Shown here piece after piece: positions 50,216 to 58,873 of a stretch of 64,000 nucleotides of DNA (position 1 is the stretch's first letter; each line of letters starts with the position of its first letter). A program made the translations under genes and the position numbers. The notes under the pieces were generated by a model. The model was not told where the DNA came from and searched no databases. It worked only from the letters and a program-made list of their open reading frames with translations. This DNA is from Spartobacteria bacterium (lineage in GTDB: Bacteria > Verrucomicrobiota > Verrucomicrobiia > Chthoniobacterales > UBA10450): assembly GCA_003167555.1 (NCBI GenBank), contig PMSN01000022.1, positions 62,001 through 126,000 on the forward strand, in the 5' to 3' direction.

Positions 50216-50848
50216 ATGAAGCGACTTTTGATCTCTCTCTTCGGTATCGCTCTCGCGTTGCCGGCATTCGCCCAAAGCGTCTCCGTCAAAGACGGCAACA
50301 TTCAGTTCACGGACAAGGCCGGACAAACGACCGCGCTCACCTCAAGCGGACGCGATTCCGGCCCAGTTCTGTCTCCGGACGGGAAATGGGTTGTTTTTGT
50401 GCGGAAAGTGGACGGGAAAAAAATCGCCACCGGTTCCGATGAAGTTGATCCGAGTGAGCTTTGGCAGGTCCGCGCTGATGGAAAAGAGGCCACTCTGCTA
50501 CTCAGGTGTCGTGCATCCCAACAAGCGGAGTCCGTAATCGCGGCGTTCGAGAACCTGCAATTCTCCACGAATGGGAAGCTGGTTTATTTTGTTACTCCAG
50601 CCTGGGCCACCTCGGGCGCCGTGCACGTGGTGGATACGACGAATCGAAAAGAACGGTACCTTTTTCCGGGCAACGACTTGAAGATCGTTCCTTCCGGCGA
50701 ATACAAGGATTGCCTGCTCGTCCAGCAACATCGCTATTTCATTGGCGGCGGTTCGTACGATTGGTTCTGGCTTCTGCGTCCCGATGGCAAGGAAGTCGGC
50801 CCCGTCGGAGAGGACACCTCGACTTTCGAGGCGACATACGGAAAGTAG
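50216..50848 (+). CDS. Exported beta-propeller-like hypothetical protein
   Basis: A 210-residue protein with a signal peptide (MKRLLISLFGIALALPAFAQ) and WD40/TolB-type repeats (GPVLSPDGKWVVFVRKVDGK, and LQFSTNGKLVYFVTPAW). A single-propeller fragment. It sits where rimM would lie in the usual ffh-rpsP-khpA-rimM-trmD order but is unrelated to it. The stop is followed at once by element G. Confidence 0.8.
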   Translation: MKRLLISLFGIALALPAFAQSVSVKDGNIQFTDKAGQTTALTSSGRDSGPVLSPDGKWVVFVRKVDGKKIATGSDEVDPSELWQVRADGKEATLLLRCRASQQAESVIAAFENLQFSTNGKLVYFVTPAWATSGAVHVVDTTNRKERYLFPGNDLKIVPSGEYKDCLLVQQHRYFIGGGSYDWFWLLRPDGKEVGPVGEDTSTFEATYGK

Positions 50849-50928
50849 GTGGATCGAGCGCTCCGCCGCTCGATGTCTGTTTCCCAGCTGCGCCGGACGT
50901 CATCGCGCGACGGAGCGCGCGATCCACC
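50849..50928. repeat. Palindromic element G
   Basis: 80 bp between the hypothetical gene and khpA. Arms GGTGGATCG..CGCTCCG and CGGAGCG..CGATCCACC are complementary; each arm holds a 6-bp hairpin (CGAGCG/CGCTCG and CGCGCG/CGCGCG). Confidence 0.88.
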
Positions 50929-50974
50929 AAGCGCGCGACGTGACAAACGGCCAAGTTCGCATACACTCGGGCTC

Positions 50975-51205
50975 GTGAAACAATTTCTCGAGTTCATCAT
51001 CCGGCAGCTCGTCGAGTTTCCGGACGAAATGATGCTCTCGGAAATTCCATCCGGGAAAACCACAATTTTCCGAGTGCAACTGCGCCAGACCGACGTGGGC
51101 CGCATCATTGGTCGCAACGGGCAGACGATCCAGGCGATCCGCGCGTTGCTGGCCAGCTCGGCCGCGCGTCACGGCCTACGCGCCACCCTCGAGATCGTGG
51201 AATAG
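50975..51205 (+). CDS. khpA: KH-domain RNA-binding protein KhpA
   Basis: A 76-residue KH protein starting at GTG 50975, with the RNA-binding loop [15 protein letters not shown]. KhpA binds RNA and is usually next to rpsP and trmD. Its upstream in-frame codons belong to element G and are not part of the gene. Confidence 0.88.
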   Translation: MKQFLEFIIRQLVEFPDEMMLSEIPSGKTTIFRVQLRQTDVGRIIGRNGQTIQAIRALLASSAARHGLRATLEIVE

Positions 51206-51216
51206 GTCTCGTTTTT

Positions 51217-51274
51217 GGTAGGGCGACGCTCCGCGGAGCCGATCGCTCACGGCTCGACAGAGTCTCGCCCTACC
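51217..51274. repeat. Palindromic element F
   Basis: 58 bp between khpA and trmD; arms GGTAGGGCGACGCTCC and the complement ending TCGCCCTACC, imperfect. The left arm contains the hairpin GCTCC/GGAGC. Confidence 0.8.
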
Positions 51275-51312
51275 GTGTTTGCGTTCAACGTCGCACGTTG
51301 GACGTTGCTGCC

Positions 51313-52005
51313 ATGCGCATCGATATTCTGACTCTATTCCCCGAGGTTTGCCGTGCGCCGCTCAACGAAAGCATGATGAAGCGTGCGCAGGAAAGCGGCG
51401 CGCTGGAATTGCGCATTCACAACCTGCGTGATTGGACCACGGACAAGCATCACGTCGTCGATGATGCGCCGTTTGGCGGCGGCCCTGGGATGGTGATGAA
51501 ACCGGAGCCGATCTTCGCCGCGGTGGAATCACTGCGAAACGAAAACAGCTTCGTCGTTCTGATGACACCGCAAGGCCGCCGGCTCACTCAAACAATTGCG
51601 AAAGAAATCTCAGCGCGCTCGCATCTCATCGTGGTCTGCGGTCACTATGAGGGGGTTGATCACCGCGTCGCGGAACACCTGGCCGACGCGGAAATCTCCA
51701 TCGGCGATTACGTTCTCACGAATGGCGCGATCGCCGCGGTGGTGCTCGTCGATGCCGTGGCGCGTCTGCTGCCGGGTGTTCTCGGTCATGAACTATCGGC
51801 CGCGGACGATAGTTTCAGCGGTGGGATCCTGGAAGGTCCGCAGTACACGCGGCCCGCTGAGTTCCGCGGATGGAAAGTGCCGGACGTGTTGTTGTCGGGT
51901 AATCATGCGGAAATCGCCGCGTGGCGGAAAGAGCAGGCGTTGCAACGAACAAAAAAAAACCGTCCGGATCTGTTAGGTGGCGCTGATAAGGGCATGTCAT
52001 CCTGA
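51313..52005 (+). CDS. trmD: tRNA (guanosine-37-N1)-methyltransferase
   Basis: A 230-residue SPOUT methyltransferase that makes m1G37 in tRNA. It has [20 protein letters not shown], the knot region [20 protein letters not shown] and [20 protein letters not shown]. The final residues GMSS and the TGA are encoded by element B, so the C-terminus may differ from the ancestral form. rimM and rplS are not next to it. Confidence 0.96.
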   Translation: MRIDILTLFPEVCRAPLNESMMKRAQESGALELRIHNLRDWTTDKHHVVDDAPFGGGPGMVMKPEPIFAAVESLRNENSFVVLMTPQGRRLTQTIAKEISARSHLIVVCGHYEGVDHRVAEHLADAEISIGDYVLTNGAIAAVVLVDAVARLLPGVLGHELSAADDSFSGGILEGPQYTRPAEFRGWKVPDVLLSGNHAEIAAWRKEQALQRTKKNRPDLLGGADKGMSS

Positions 52006-52149
52006 GCCGCGCAGACGGCGAAGGACTTCCCAACTGCAAGCTGCGCTATCGCAAAGGCGGCGGCGCACTCTGGCGAATTACGCCTGTCCTAGCGCGAAAG
52101 CGGTAGAACGCCTGCGAGGTCCCTCGTCGTCTTCGCGACTCGGGATGAC
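51996..52149. repeat. Palindromic element B
   Basis: 154 bp, left end GTCATCCTGAGCCGCGCAGA, right end TCTTCGCGACTCGGGATGAC. It carries the trmD stop. Homologous to the copy at 56973; its middle has CAACTGCAAGCTGCGC against CAACTGCAAGTTGCGC there. Confidence 0.9.
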
Positions 52150-52164
52150 TCGTCGGCCCGCAGG

Positions 52165-53406
52165 TCACACTCTCCCCAGAATCACGCACGAATTGATCCC
52201 GCCGAAGCCGAAGGAATTGCTCAGAACGTAATTCAATTTCGCCGCGCGGCCGCGATGCGGGACCACATCGAGATCGCACGCGGGATCTGGTTCGTTTCGA
52301 TTCAACGTGGGCGGCAACCAGTTTTCATCGATAGCCAGCGCGCAGATCGCCGCCTCGATCGCACCCGTCGCGCCGAGCGGATGCGCGGTGTATGCCTTCG
52401 TCCCGCTCACCGCCAGTCGCTGCGCGTGCTCGCCGAACGCCGCTTTGATGGCCATCGTCTCCGTACTGTCGCTTAGCTGCGTCGAGCTGGCGTGCGCGTT
52501 GATGTAATCGATTTGCTCCGGCGCGAGATGCGCATCCGCCAGCGCGTCCTGGATCGCACGAATGCACGATTCGCCGCTCGGCAGCGGCGAAGTCATATGG
52601 AACGCATCGTTGTTCAAGCTGTAGCCGAGGACTTCCGCGTAAATGTGCGCGCCGCGTTGCCGCGCATGTTCGAGCTCTTCGATCACGAGCGACGTCGCGC
52701 CTTCGCCCATGACAAATCCGTCGCGCTTCAGATCGAACGGCCTGCAAGCGAGCATGGGATTGCCCGTCCACCGGCTCATCGTTCTGATGATCGCGAACGC
52801 GCCGAAGGTGAGGGGACTGAGCGGCGCTTCGGCGCCTCCCGCCACGATCACGTCCGCGAAATCGTCGCGAATATAGCGAAGCGCTTCGCCCACCGCGATG
52901 GTGCCGCTGGCGCAACTGTTCGAGTTCGTCGTGCCGACGCCGCGAAAGCCAAATTCGATCGCGATATTCGAATGGGCCGAACCGCCGAAGACCTGGAGCG
53001 CCAGCGTCTGGTTCACGCCACGCGTTCCTTTCTTCAAGAAATGCGCGTGCTGATATTCCGCATTCGCGATCCCGCCCAGCGCCGTGCCAAAACTGACGCC
53101 GACGCGGTGCTGCGGGGTCTGGGGTGAATACGGAAGCCCGGCATCATCGAGCGCCATCTTCGCGGACGCGACCGCAAACTGCGCGTAACGATCAAGCCGT
53201 TTCAAACGGTGCGGCGGAAAATAATCTTCCGGAATCCAATCGGGAATTTCCCCGCCGCACTGCGCGTTGAATTCCGCGGTGTCGAAACTGGTGATTCGCC
53301 GGATCCCGCTTTTCTCGGCGAGGATTCCGCGCCAGAAATCCGCGCGTCCCGTCCCGATGCAGGTGATGGGTCCGATCCCGGTGATGACGGCGCGGCGCTT
53401 AGACAT
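52165..53406 (-). CDS. fabF: Beta-ketoacyl-ACP synthase II
   Basis: A 413-residue condensing enzyme. The active-site cysteine is C165 in SNSCASGTIAVG; the histidines lie in YINAHASSTQL and AYTAHPLGATG. It elongates acyl chains on ACP. It is followed on the same strand by nothing and preceded by the cyclase-like gene, overlapping it by 8 bp. Confidence 0.93.
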   Translation of the reverse strand: MSKRRAVITGIGPITCIGTGRADFWRGILAEKSGIRRITSFDTAEFNAQCGGEIPDWIPEDYFPPHRLKRLDRYAQFAVASAKMALDDAGLPYSPQTPQHRVGVSFGTALGGIANAEYQHAHFLKKGTRGVNQTLALQVFGGSAHSNIAIEFGFRGVGTTNSNSCASGTIAVGEALRYIRDDFADVIVAGGAEAPLSPLTFGAFAIIRTMSRWTGNPMLACRPFDLKRDGFVMGEGATSLVIEELEHARQRGAHIYAEVLGYSLNNDAFHMTSPLPSGESCIRAIQDALADAHLAPEQIDYINAHASSTQLSDSTETMAIKAAFGEHAQRLAVSGTKAYTAHPLGATGAIEAAICALAIDENWLPPTLNRNEPDPACDLDVVPHRGRAAKLNYVLSNSFGFGGINSCVILGRV

Positions 53407-53863
53407 TTTGGATTGGCCGCAGCGCAGCGGATTGCTCGAGATGCGCTTTCATGCAGCGCAGCGTTTTGCTTGCGACGGGGTGGATGAAAAGCTTGCCGAT
53501 GATTGGTTCAACCAACGGCGCCAGCATCCGGTTGCGAAATTTCAGATCGTGCACAATCTCCACCAGGACGCCCGCTGGCGTTTCTTTGAACGACCAGACG
53601 ACCCGCATTCCTTTCGTCCACGCTTTCAGATGATGAAACCGGATCTCGACTTTGTCGCGGTCGATGATCTGCTCCGATGTCCACGAAATCGGAATGCCGG
53701 AACGGACGGCGGCCATCACGACGAGATTGCGCTCGGGCCCGCGCGCAAGGTAACGGATATAACGATAGTGCGGCAGAATTTTCGGCCACAGCTCGAGGTT
53801 GGCGGCCGTCTCGAAGATGTCGCTTTTCGGCGCATTGATAATGATCGAGTTCGCCTTGTGCAT
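53399..53863 (-). CDS. SRPBCC polyketide cyclase-like protein
   Basis: A 154-residue SRPBCC protein with the helix-grip fold of aromatase/cyclase-type proteins (NSIIINAPKSDIFETAANLE, LWPKILPHYRYIRYLA, and FKETPAGVLVEIVHDLKFRN). It overlaps fabF by 8 bp and the two are probably co-transcribed. A synthase plus cyclase pair hints at modification of an acyl or polyketide chain, but no ACP or other partner is near. Confidence 0.82.
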   Translation of the reverse strand: MHKANSIIINAPKSDIFETAANLELWPKILPHYRYIRYLARGPERNLVVMAAVRSGIPISWTSEQIIDRDKVEIRFHHLKAWTKGMRVVWSFKETPAGVLVEIVHDLKFRNRMLAPLVEPIIGKLFIHPVASKTLRCMKAHLEQSAALRPIQNV

Positions 53864-53941
53864 GACGGGGGAAACGCTCGCGCGAATCCACGACGCACGA
53901 TAAACTTGGGGAGATCGTTGGCAACGACGCGAAAAGTAACA

Positions 53942-54137
53942 ATGGCGTTACTAATGAAACCAAGCTGCGAGAAATGCGGGCCGCTCTCTGGCGGAACGCG
54001 ATGTGGCTTTGATTTGCAGCTACGAATGCACTTTTTGCGCGGAGTGCACCGAAGTGATGGGCCACGGCTGCCCTAATTGCGGCGGCGAGCTGGTGCGGCG
54101 GCCGCGGCGGGGCAACGCAGAGGGAATATCCCTGTAG
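53942..54137 (+). pseudogene. DUF1272 zinc-ribbon protein with a frameshift
   Basis: Codons 53942 onward read MALLMKPSCEKCG. Shifting one base (one G in the run of three at about 53978 looks extra) gives RSLAERDVALICSYECTFCA, then ECTEVMGHGCPNCGGELVRR and PRRGNAEGISL before TAG. Four Cys pairs are those of DUF1272, a small zinc-ribbon-like family of unknown role. The TAG lies in element C. A base error could explain the shift. Confidence 0.8.
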
Positions 54138-54205
54138 CGGCGGTCTATGACCGCCGACAAACTATTACAAGCCACGCGTTCGGCGGTCAGAGACCGCCGC
54201 TACAG
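54132..54205. repeat. Palindromic element C copy
   Basis: 74 bp, arms CTGTAGCGGCGGTCTATGAC and GTTCGGCGGTCAGAGACCGC, one mismatch in the left arm (TCTATGACC against TCTCTGACC). It contains the stop of the DUF1272 frame. Confidence 0.9.
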
Positions 54206-54216
54206 AAAAATGTCGA

Positions 54217-54990
54217 TTATCGCCGGTGCTTGATCCGGTAGGTGAGGAAGCATTCCTCACCTACGATCTGTATTTCCGTGAGCGAACATCTCACGCTCCG
54301 GGGCAGGAATTCCCTGTTCAGTCCCGTCAGCGTCGGCGCGTTAGCGCCTCCGAACAGGTACGGCGCGATCGTCAGATTGAGCTGATCGACCAGGTCTTGT
54401 TCGAGCAGCGCGCGGAAAAGCGTGGCGCCGCCTTCACAGGCCACGAATCGCACTCCATACTCGCTCCGCAATTGTTGCAGCATCCAGGTGAGATCGACTG
54501 CGCGCGCATCGCTCAGATGAAGCGTCGCTTTCTGGCGCAGCAATTTCTGATAACGCGTCGGCATACGGACCGTGGAAAAAATCACGATCGGCGAGATGTC
54601 CGTTTGAAAAATCTTCAGGCGGGGATCGATGCGACCTTCGTTGGAAACGATCACGCGCAACGGATACGGTGTTTGCCCGCGCGCGACGCGCACTTCCCGC
54701 ATCTCCGCCTGCGGCAAACCGAGCCGGACGTTGTCGTGTTTGAGGGTGCTGTGGCCGATCAAGACTGCGTCGCCGAGCGCGCGTTGCCGGAACAAATGCA
54801 GCTTGTCTTCGCGCGAAGTGAAATCGACCGGCGTGAAATTCTTTGTCGTGATCTTCCCATCCACCGTCATTGCGAAAGTCACCGCGACGAACGGGCGTTT
54901 GGGAATGTGGGAGGGACCTTTGCGTCCCGATCCCGGTCGCCGCACCAAGGCGCCACCCACCTTCTTATTCTTCTTTCTCGGTGATTTCAT
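54217..54990 (-). CDS. RibD C-terminal (dihydrofolate-reductase-fold) reductase
   Basis: A 257-residue RibD-C domain protein (5-amino-6-ribosylamino-uracil reductase or related). Motifs: RPFVAVTFAMTVDGKITTKN, GDAVLIGHSTLKHDN and FVACEGGATLFRALLEQDLV (NADPH-binding). Residues 12-28 (VGGALVRRPGSGRKGPS) come from palindromic element D. The 5' part overlaps the flippase-like gene by 26 bp. The frame is intact. Confidence 0.9.
   Translation of the reverse strand: MKSPRKKNKKVGGALVRRPGSGRKGPSHIPKRPFVAVTFAMTVDGKITTKNFTPVDFTSREDKLHLFRQRALGDAVLIGHSTLKHDNVRLGLPQAEMREVRVARGQTPYPLRVIVSNEGRIDPRLKIFQTDISPIVIFSTVRMPTRYQKLLRQKATLHLSDARAVDLTWMLQQLRSEYGVRFVACEGGATLFRALLEQDLVDQLNLTIAPYLFGGANAPTLTGLNREFLPRSVRCSLTEIQIVGEECFLTYRIKHRR
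54904..54960. repeat. Palindromic element D copy, inside the RibD-C gene
   Basis: 57 bp, AATGTGGGAGGGACC to GCGCCACCCAC, with CCCGATCCCGGTCGC in its loop. It aligns with 43662 (metH), and the two genes read it in different frames. Confidence 0.88.
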
Positions 54991-56026
54991 GCTCGAGCGT
55001 GACGAACTCTTCTTTCATTTCGCGCATTTTCACATGACGCTTCTCGCCGCTCGGTTTGTAGAAGAAATAAACGATCCCGCCCGGCAGACAGCACAGAAGG
55101 ATGACCGTGAATCCCGTCAGCCCGATCATCCTGGCGACGGCGGGCGGGACGGCGCAGAGATTGAATAACATCACCTGCAGGATGAATTCGCGCGTTCCGA
55201 CTCCGGCGAAACTAATCGGCAGCGACGAGATCGTCCGCTCGATCGGCATGATGGCGAAGAAATCAACCGGCGCGACACCGGCCCGAAAAGCGTAGGCCAC
55301 GCAAAGAAACGTCGCGAATGTTCCCAGATGGCAGACGAGCGACGCGCCGAACGCGCCCGCGGTCGCGCGCCAGTGATGCGCATACAAATGATAAGCGGCC
55401 GAGATCTCGATCAGCTTTTCGCGCCCGGGAAATTTATGCGGCAGTTTGTGCAGCAGATTGAAGCCACTCACGATGAAAGTCGTGACAACGAAAAGGACTG
55501 AGCTTCCGAAAACGGCGAGCACCACCCAGACGTAGAAGCGCGGATTATGGAGCGCATTGCTGTCGAGCTGCGCCGCGGTCTCGCGCGTGAGCCAGCTGTA
55601 GCGCAGAAAAATCAAGACGCCGGTGATGATGATCAACGCGATGAGACCGATCATTCGATCGAACAGGACCGCGAGGAGCGCGCCCGGTTTTTTTCCAGGA
55701 GTCTCCTTCCAAAGCAGATAGGTTTTGACCACGTCGCCGCCGGTGCCGCCGGGGAGAAATTGATTGTAAAACATCCCGATCAGAAATAGCCCGGTGATGC
55801 GCGGAGTGGTGAGATTGATGCCTTGGACCTTGAGGAGAATTCTCCAGCGCACGACCGCGCCGACTTCCACAACGACGTAGGCTAGAATGGCAGCCACGAT
55901 CCAGCGGAAGTCAGCTTCCCGAATCGCGACGCCCATGGCCGTGCGCACCGCCGGATCGTGAAAGACCCAGTAAAGAAGCGCGCCGGTGACTGCGAGCTGG
56001 AGCGCGGTGAGCAGGATTTTTTTCAT
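54965..56026 (-). CDS. Flippase-like membrane protein (LPG synthase-like domain)
   Basis: A 353-residue membrane protein of the lysylphosphatidylglycerol synthase TM region / UPF0104 family, with eight hydrophobic segments, FYNQFLPGGTGGDVVKTYLL and LPISFAGVGTREFILQVMLF being typical. It starts MKKILLTALQLAVTGALLYW and overlaps the isomerase-like gene by ATGA. These proteins are thought to move lipids or act with lipid glycosyltransferases; the exact role is unknown. Confidence 0.88.
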   Translation of the reverse strand: MKKILLTALQLAVTGALLYWVFHDPAVRTAMGVAIREADFRWIVAAILAYVVVEVGAVVRWRILLKVQGINLTTPRITGLFLIGMFYNQFLPGGTGGDVVKTYLLWKETPGKKPGALLAVLFDRMIGLIALIIITGVLIFLRYSWLTRETAAQLDSNALHNPRFYVWVVLAVFGSSVLFVVTTFIVSGFNLLHKLPHKFPGREKLIEISAAYHLYAHHWRATAGAFGASLVCHLGTFATFLCVAYAFRAGVAPVDFFAIMPIERTISSLPISFAGVGTREFILQVMLFNLCAVPPAVARMIGLTGFTVILLCCLPGGIVYFFYKPSGEKRHVKMREMKEEFVTLEHEITEKEE

Positions 56027-56934
56027 TCGCCGAAGCGTTCTTTCCAAGTCGTGACTGAACGGCGGATTTCCTCTGGCGTCCTGCGCGGACTCATTTCCCA
56101 GACAAATAAGCAGTTCGGCGGAAGGAGCGGAACAAGTTTCTCCAGATCGACCTCACCGGCGAACGGCGCCTGATGATCTTGGGCCGGCCATTTGCAATCC
56201 TGCATGTGGCAACCGATCGCGCGCGCTCCGATGGTGCGAAGCCATTCGGCGTGATTGAGGAAGCCGAGATTTTCTTTGATCTGGATGTGTCCCATGTCGT
56301 GCCAGTAACCGAGCTGGGGTGAGTTCACTTCATCCAGCAGTGAGGGCAATTCCCGTTCGCTCGGGATTTCTTCGTAGCCGCGCCGGCCTTCCACGCCGAG
56401 CCGGATATTTTTCTTCCCGGCGTACTCAGCCACGCGGCGGAGCGAATCCCTCACGCGCTCGAGGTACGGCGGGGCCGCGGCCTCGCGGGTCTGCACCGCC
56501 GTTACTTTCCGGCGCACGTATTCGCGCGAATACATTTCGCCTTTCTTGGCCAGCGCGATCAGCTCGTCGGTGATTGGGTTCATCTCGATCTCGCCGCAAT
56601 GCAAAACGACGAAAGGCGCACCGAGACGCTCCGCGAAATCGATGGTCTGGAATGTATGCTTGATCGCGCGCTCGCGTTCCTTGGAGTACGCGGCCGAGAA
56701 TTTGTAACAATCGGGCGACGCCTGCATGATCTCGACGGGGAGAGGACAGAAGTTGTGCAAGCTGCTGAATTCGATTTCGCCCGCGTCGAACATTTTTTGG
56801 ATTCCCGGCATGAGCGAGATGCGAATGCCGTGACCGAGTTCAACACGGTTGAAGCCGAGGTCCTTGATCTCGCGAAGCATTTCGTCGCCCGCGGTGTGGC
56901 GGCCCGAGTTCCAGCAGGTGGAGAAGGAGATCAT
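56023..56934 (-). CDS. Xylose isomerase-like TIM-barrel protein
   Basis: A 303-residue sugar phosphate isomerase/epimerase family protein. Metal-ligand patterns are LHCGEIEMNP, LGVEGRRGYEEIP, WHDMGHIQIKENLG and CHMQDCKWPA. The family includes hydroxypyruvate isomerases and endonuclease IV-like enzymes; the sugar is unknown. It is coupled to the flippase-like gene. Confidence 0.88.
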   Translation of the reverse strand: MISFSTCWNSGRHTAGDEMLREIKDLGFNRVELGHGIRISLMPGIQKMFDAGEIEFSSLHNFCPLPVEIMQASPDCYKFSAAYSKERERAIKHTFQTIDFAERLGAPFVVLHCGEIEMNPITDELIALAKKGEMYSREYVRRKVTAVQTREAAAPPYLERVRDSLRRVAEYAGKKNIRLGVEGRRGYEEIPSERELPSLLDEVNSPQLGYWHDMGHIQIKENLGFLNHAEWLRTIGARAIGCHMQDCKWPAQDHQAPFAGEVDLEKLVPLLPPNCLFVWEMSPRRTPEEIRRSVTTWKERFGE

Positions 56935-56972
56935 TGATCGAGCTTGGTTTTACCAAACGCCTTCGAAGCTGT

Positions 56973-57125
56973 GTCATCCCGAGCCGCGCAGACGGCGAGG
57001 GACCTCGCAACTGCAAGTTGCGCGCTCTTGATACAGGAGGCGTGACCTGACGAATACGCCTGCTTTGGCGCGGAAGCGTAAGAACCCTTGTGGGGTCCCT
57101 CGCCGTCTGCGCGGCTCGGGATGAC
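56973..57125. repeat. Palindromic element B copy
   Basis: 153 bp with perfect 32-bp outer arms starting GTCATCCCGAGCCGCGCAGA. Inside, CGCAACT/AGTTGCG (loop GCA) and AGGCGT/ACGCCT pair. It fills most of the gap between the isomerase-like and MFS genes; the remaining bases hold nothing else. Confidence 0.92.
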
Positions 57126-57146
57126 AATTTGGGAAGATAACATCGC

Positions 57147-58433
57147 TTACACGGCTGTCGCCGGCGTAGCTGCCGTTTCAGACTCCGCTCCGACGGTCTC
57201 CGGGCATTCGCACACCGTTCGCCCCGCTGCGCTCAGTACCAGGACGGACCCAATGCCAAAGAGAATCGCGGCGATCGCCAGGGCCGGTCGCATTCCGATC
57301 CAGTCCGACAGCCCCGTGATCATCAATCCGGCAATCGGCATCAACCCAAAAAAGCTCAGACCGAAAATCGCCGAGACGCGCCCGCGCAATGGGGCGGGCG
57401 AACGTTCCTGCACGATCGTGCCGGCGAGACCGAAATTGAGCGAGAGCCCGATCGCGAGCGTCCCCATGCAGCACGCCGTCAGCGCGAAGCTGTTCGAGCG
57501 CGACAGGAAAAAAAGCGCGACCGCCACGAACACCGCAGCAGCGGTCATGAACTTGAAGCGAAGTGCACGCGCCACGCTGAGCAGCCCGATCGACCCCGAG
57601 AGCGATCCGATCGCCGAGATGCCCATCAACATTCCCATTCGATCCGGGCCGAGTTGAAGAACATTGCGCACGTAAAGCGGCAGCATGACCGAGATGACCG
57701 GGAAAACGAAAATCGTCGTCAGCGCGATCAGCGCGATCATGGAAAGAATCGTGCGATCCGAGCGGACGAAGCGCAGGCCTTCCTTGAAACCGCTGCGCCG
57801 TTGCTCTTCTTCTTCGGCGGTGCCTTTGGCTCGCGGCGGCAAGGAGATGAGCGCGATGATCAAGGCGATGAACGAGATCGCGTTGCAAAAAAAGGCCGAG
57901 GCTGCTCCCCACCACGCCACGAATAATCCCGCCAGGAACGGCCCGACCAGACGCGAGCCATGAAAGACAGAACGATCCAGCGCGATCGCCGTCGCGATCT
58001 GCTCCTTCTTCACCAACTCCGGGACGAGCGCGCTGATCGCCGGCATTTCGAACGCGATGCAAGTGCCGAGAACGGCCGCGATCAAAACCACATGCCAGAT
58101 TTGAATCCGGCCCGTCATCACAAGCGCTCCTAGCGTGATGGCGGTTGCGATTTGCACCACCTGCGTCGCGATCAGGATCATGCGTTTATCGTGACGGTCT
58201 GCCACCGAGCCACCGATCATGGTGAGCGCGAGCGTGGGAATTCCCGCCGCGAAGTTCACCATGCCGAGCATGAGCGCGTGATTGGTGAGCGCGCTCATCA
58301 CCCAACCCTGCGCCATCACCTGCATCCACGTGCCCGTATCGGAGATGGCCGACCCGATGATGTAACGCCGGAACGGTCCCTCGCGCAGCAACGTCAGCGT
58401 GCGACTCGCGAAGTTTTTTTCCTGGACGGTCAT
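57147..58433 (-). CDS. MFS exporter (EntS-like)
   Basis: A 428-residue MFS transporter with 12 hydrophobic segments and the motif GGSVADRHDKRMILIATQ in the 2-3 loop, as in EntS/YfiS-type exporters. N-terminus MTVQEKNFASRTLTLLREGP; the C-terminus has an acidic tail (PETVGAESETAATP). The substrate is unknown. Confidence 0.9.
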   Translation of the reverse strand: MTVQEKNFASRTLTLLREGPFRRYIIGSAISDTGTWMQVMAQGWVMSALTNHALMLGMVNFAAGIPTLALTMIGGSVADRHDKRMILIATQVVQIATAITLGALVMTGRIQIWHVVLIAAVLGTCIAFEMPAISALVPELVKKEQIATAIALDRSVFHGSRLVGPFLAGLFVAWWGAASAFFCNAISFIALIIALISLPPRAKGTAEEEEQRRSGFKEGLRFVRSDRTILSMIALIALTTIFVFPVISVMLPLYVRNVLQLGPDRMGMLMGISAIGSLSGSIGLLSVARALRFKFMTAAAVFVAVALFFLSRSNSFALTACCMGTLAIGLSLNFGLAGTIVQERSPAPLRGRVSAIFGLSFFGLMPIAGLMITGLSDWIGMRPALAIAAILFGIGSVLVLSAAGRTVCECPETVGAESETAATPATAV

Positions 58434-58541
58434 CGGCCAGACTCATACGCGGAGAAGGCGCGGCTCGCAATCGCACAGGAACACCTGCGCAAGACTGATG
58501 GTCTCCGAATTTGAGTAGGAAGCGTTGCGATAGAATGTCTG

Positions 58542-58704
58542 GGTAGCGCATGCGTCTCGCGTGCTAGTTTCGGCGTCTCGCCGAAACAATCTTTTCCGAG
58601 ACGCCCGCGCTTCTATTTTGCCCTTTTCCCCGGCGAAAGGACGTGAGCGAAAGTCCGCACTGGCGGGACGCCAGTGCCATCACGTGAGACGCGTGCGCTA
58701 CCCA
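58542..58704. repeat. Palindromic element H, Y-shaped
   Basis: 163 bp with outer arms GGGTAGCGCATGCGTCTCGC and the complement GCGTGCGCTACCC (2 mismatches in 23), and two inner hairpins, GTTTCGGCG/CGCCGAAAC (loop TCT) and GCACTGGCG/CGCCAGTGC (loop GGA). It lies in the 440-bp gap 58434-58873, in which no gene is evident. Confidence 0.9.
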
Positions 58705-58873
58705 ATCATTCGGCAGCGAAGCGCGCAAAGGTAACTCGGTCTCTTTGTTCCAGTGCATTGCAGCGGCCCGGAGATCACGCGCAGGTCTCAGCAGCTTCAG
58801 CAACGCTGTAGAATTCGCGATCGGCGAAACTTGCCAATTGCACCAAAGACGTCAAGACGTCTAAGGTAAAGCG

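Noticed and set aside
50849-50974. Longer N-terminus for khpA
   Set aside because: The upstream frame is element G; the KH protein begins at GTG 50975.
50077-57125. CRISPR array from the repeated palindromes
   Set aside because: Copies are far apart, differ between families and have no regular spacers or cas genes.
58564-58803. Reverse-strand frame of 79 codons
   Set aside because: It mostly covers element H and has no recognisable domain or ribosome binding site.
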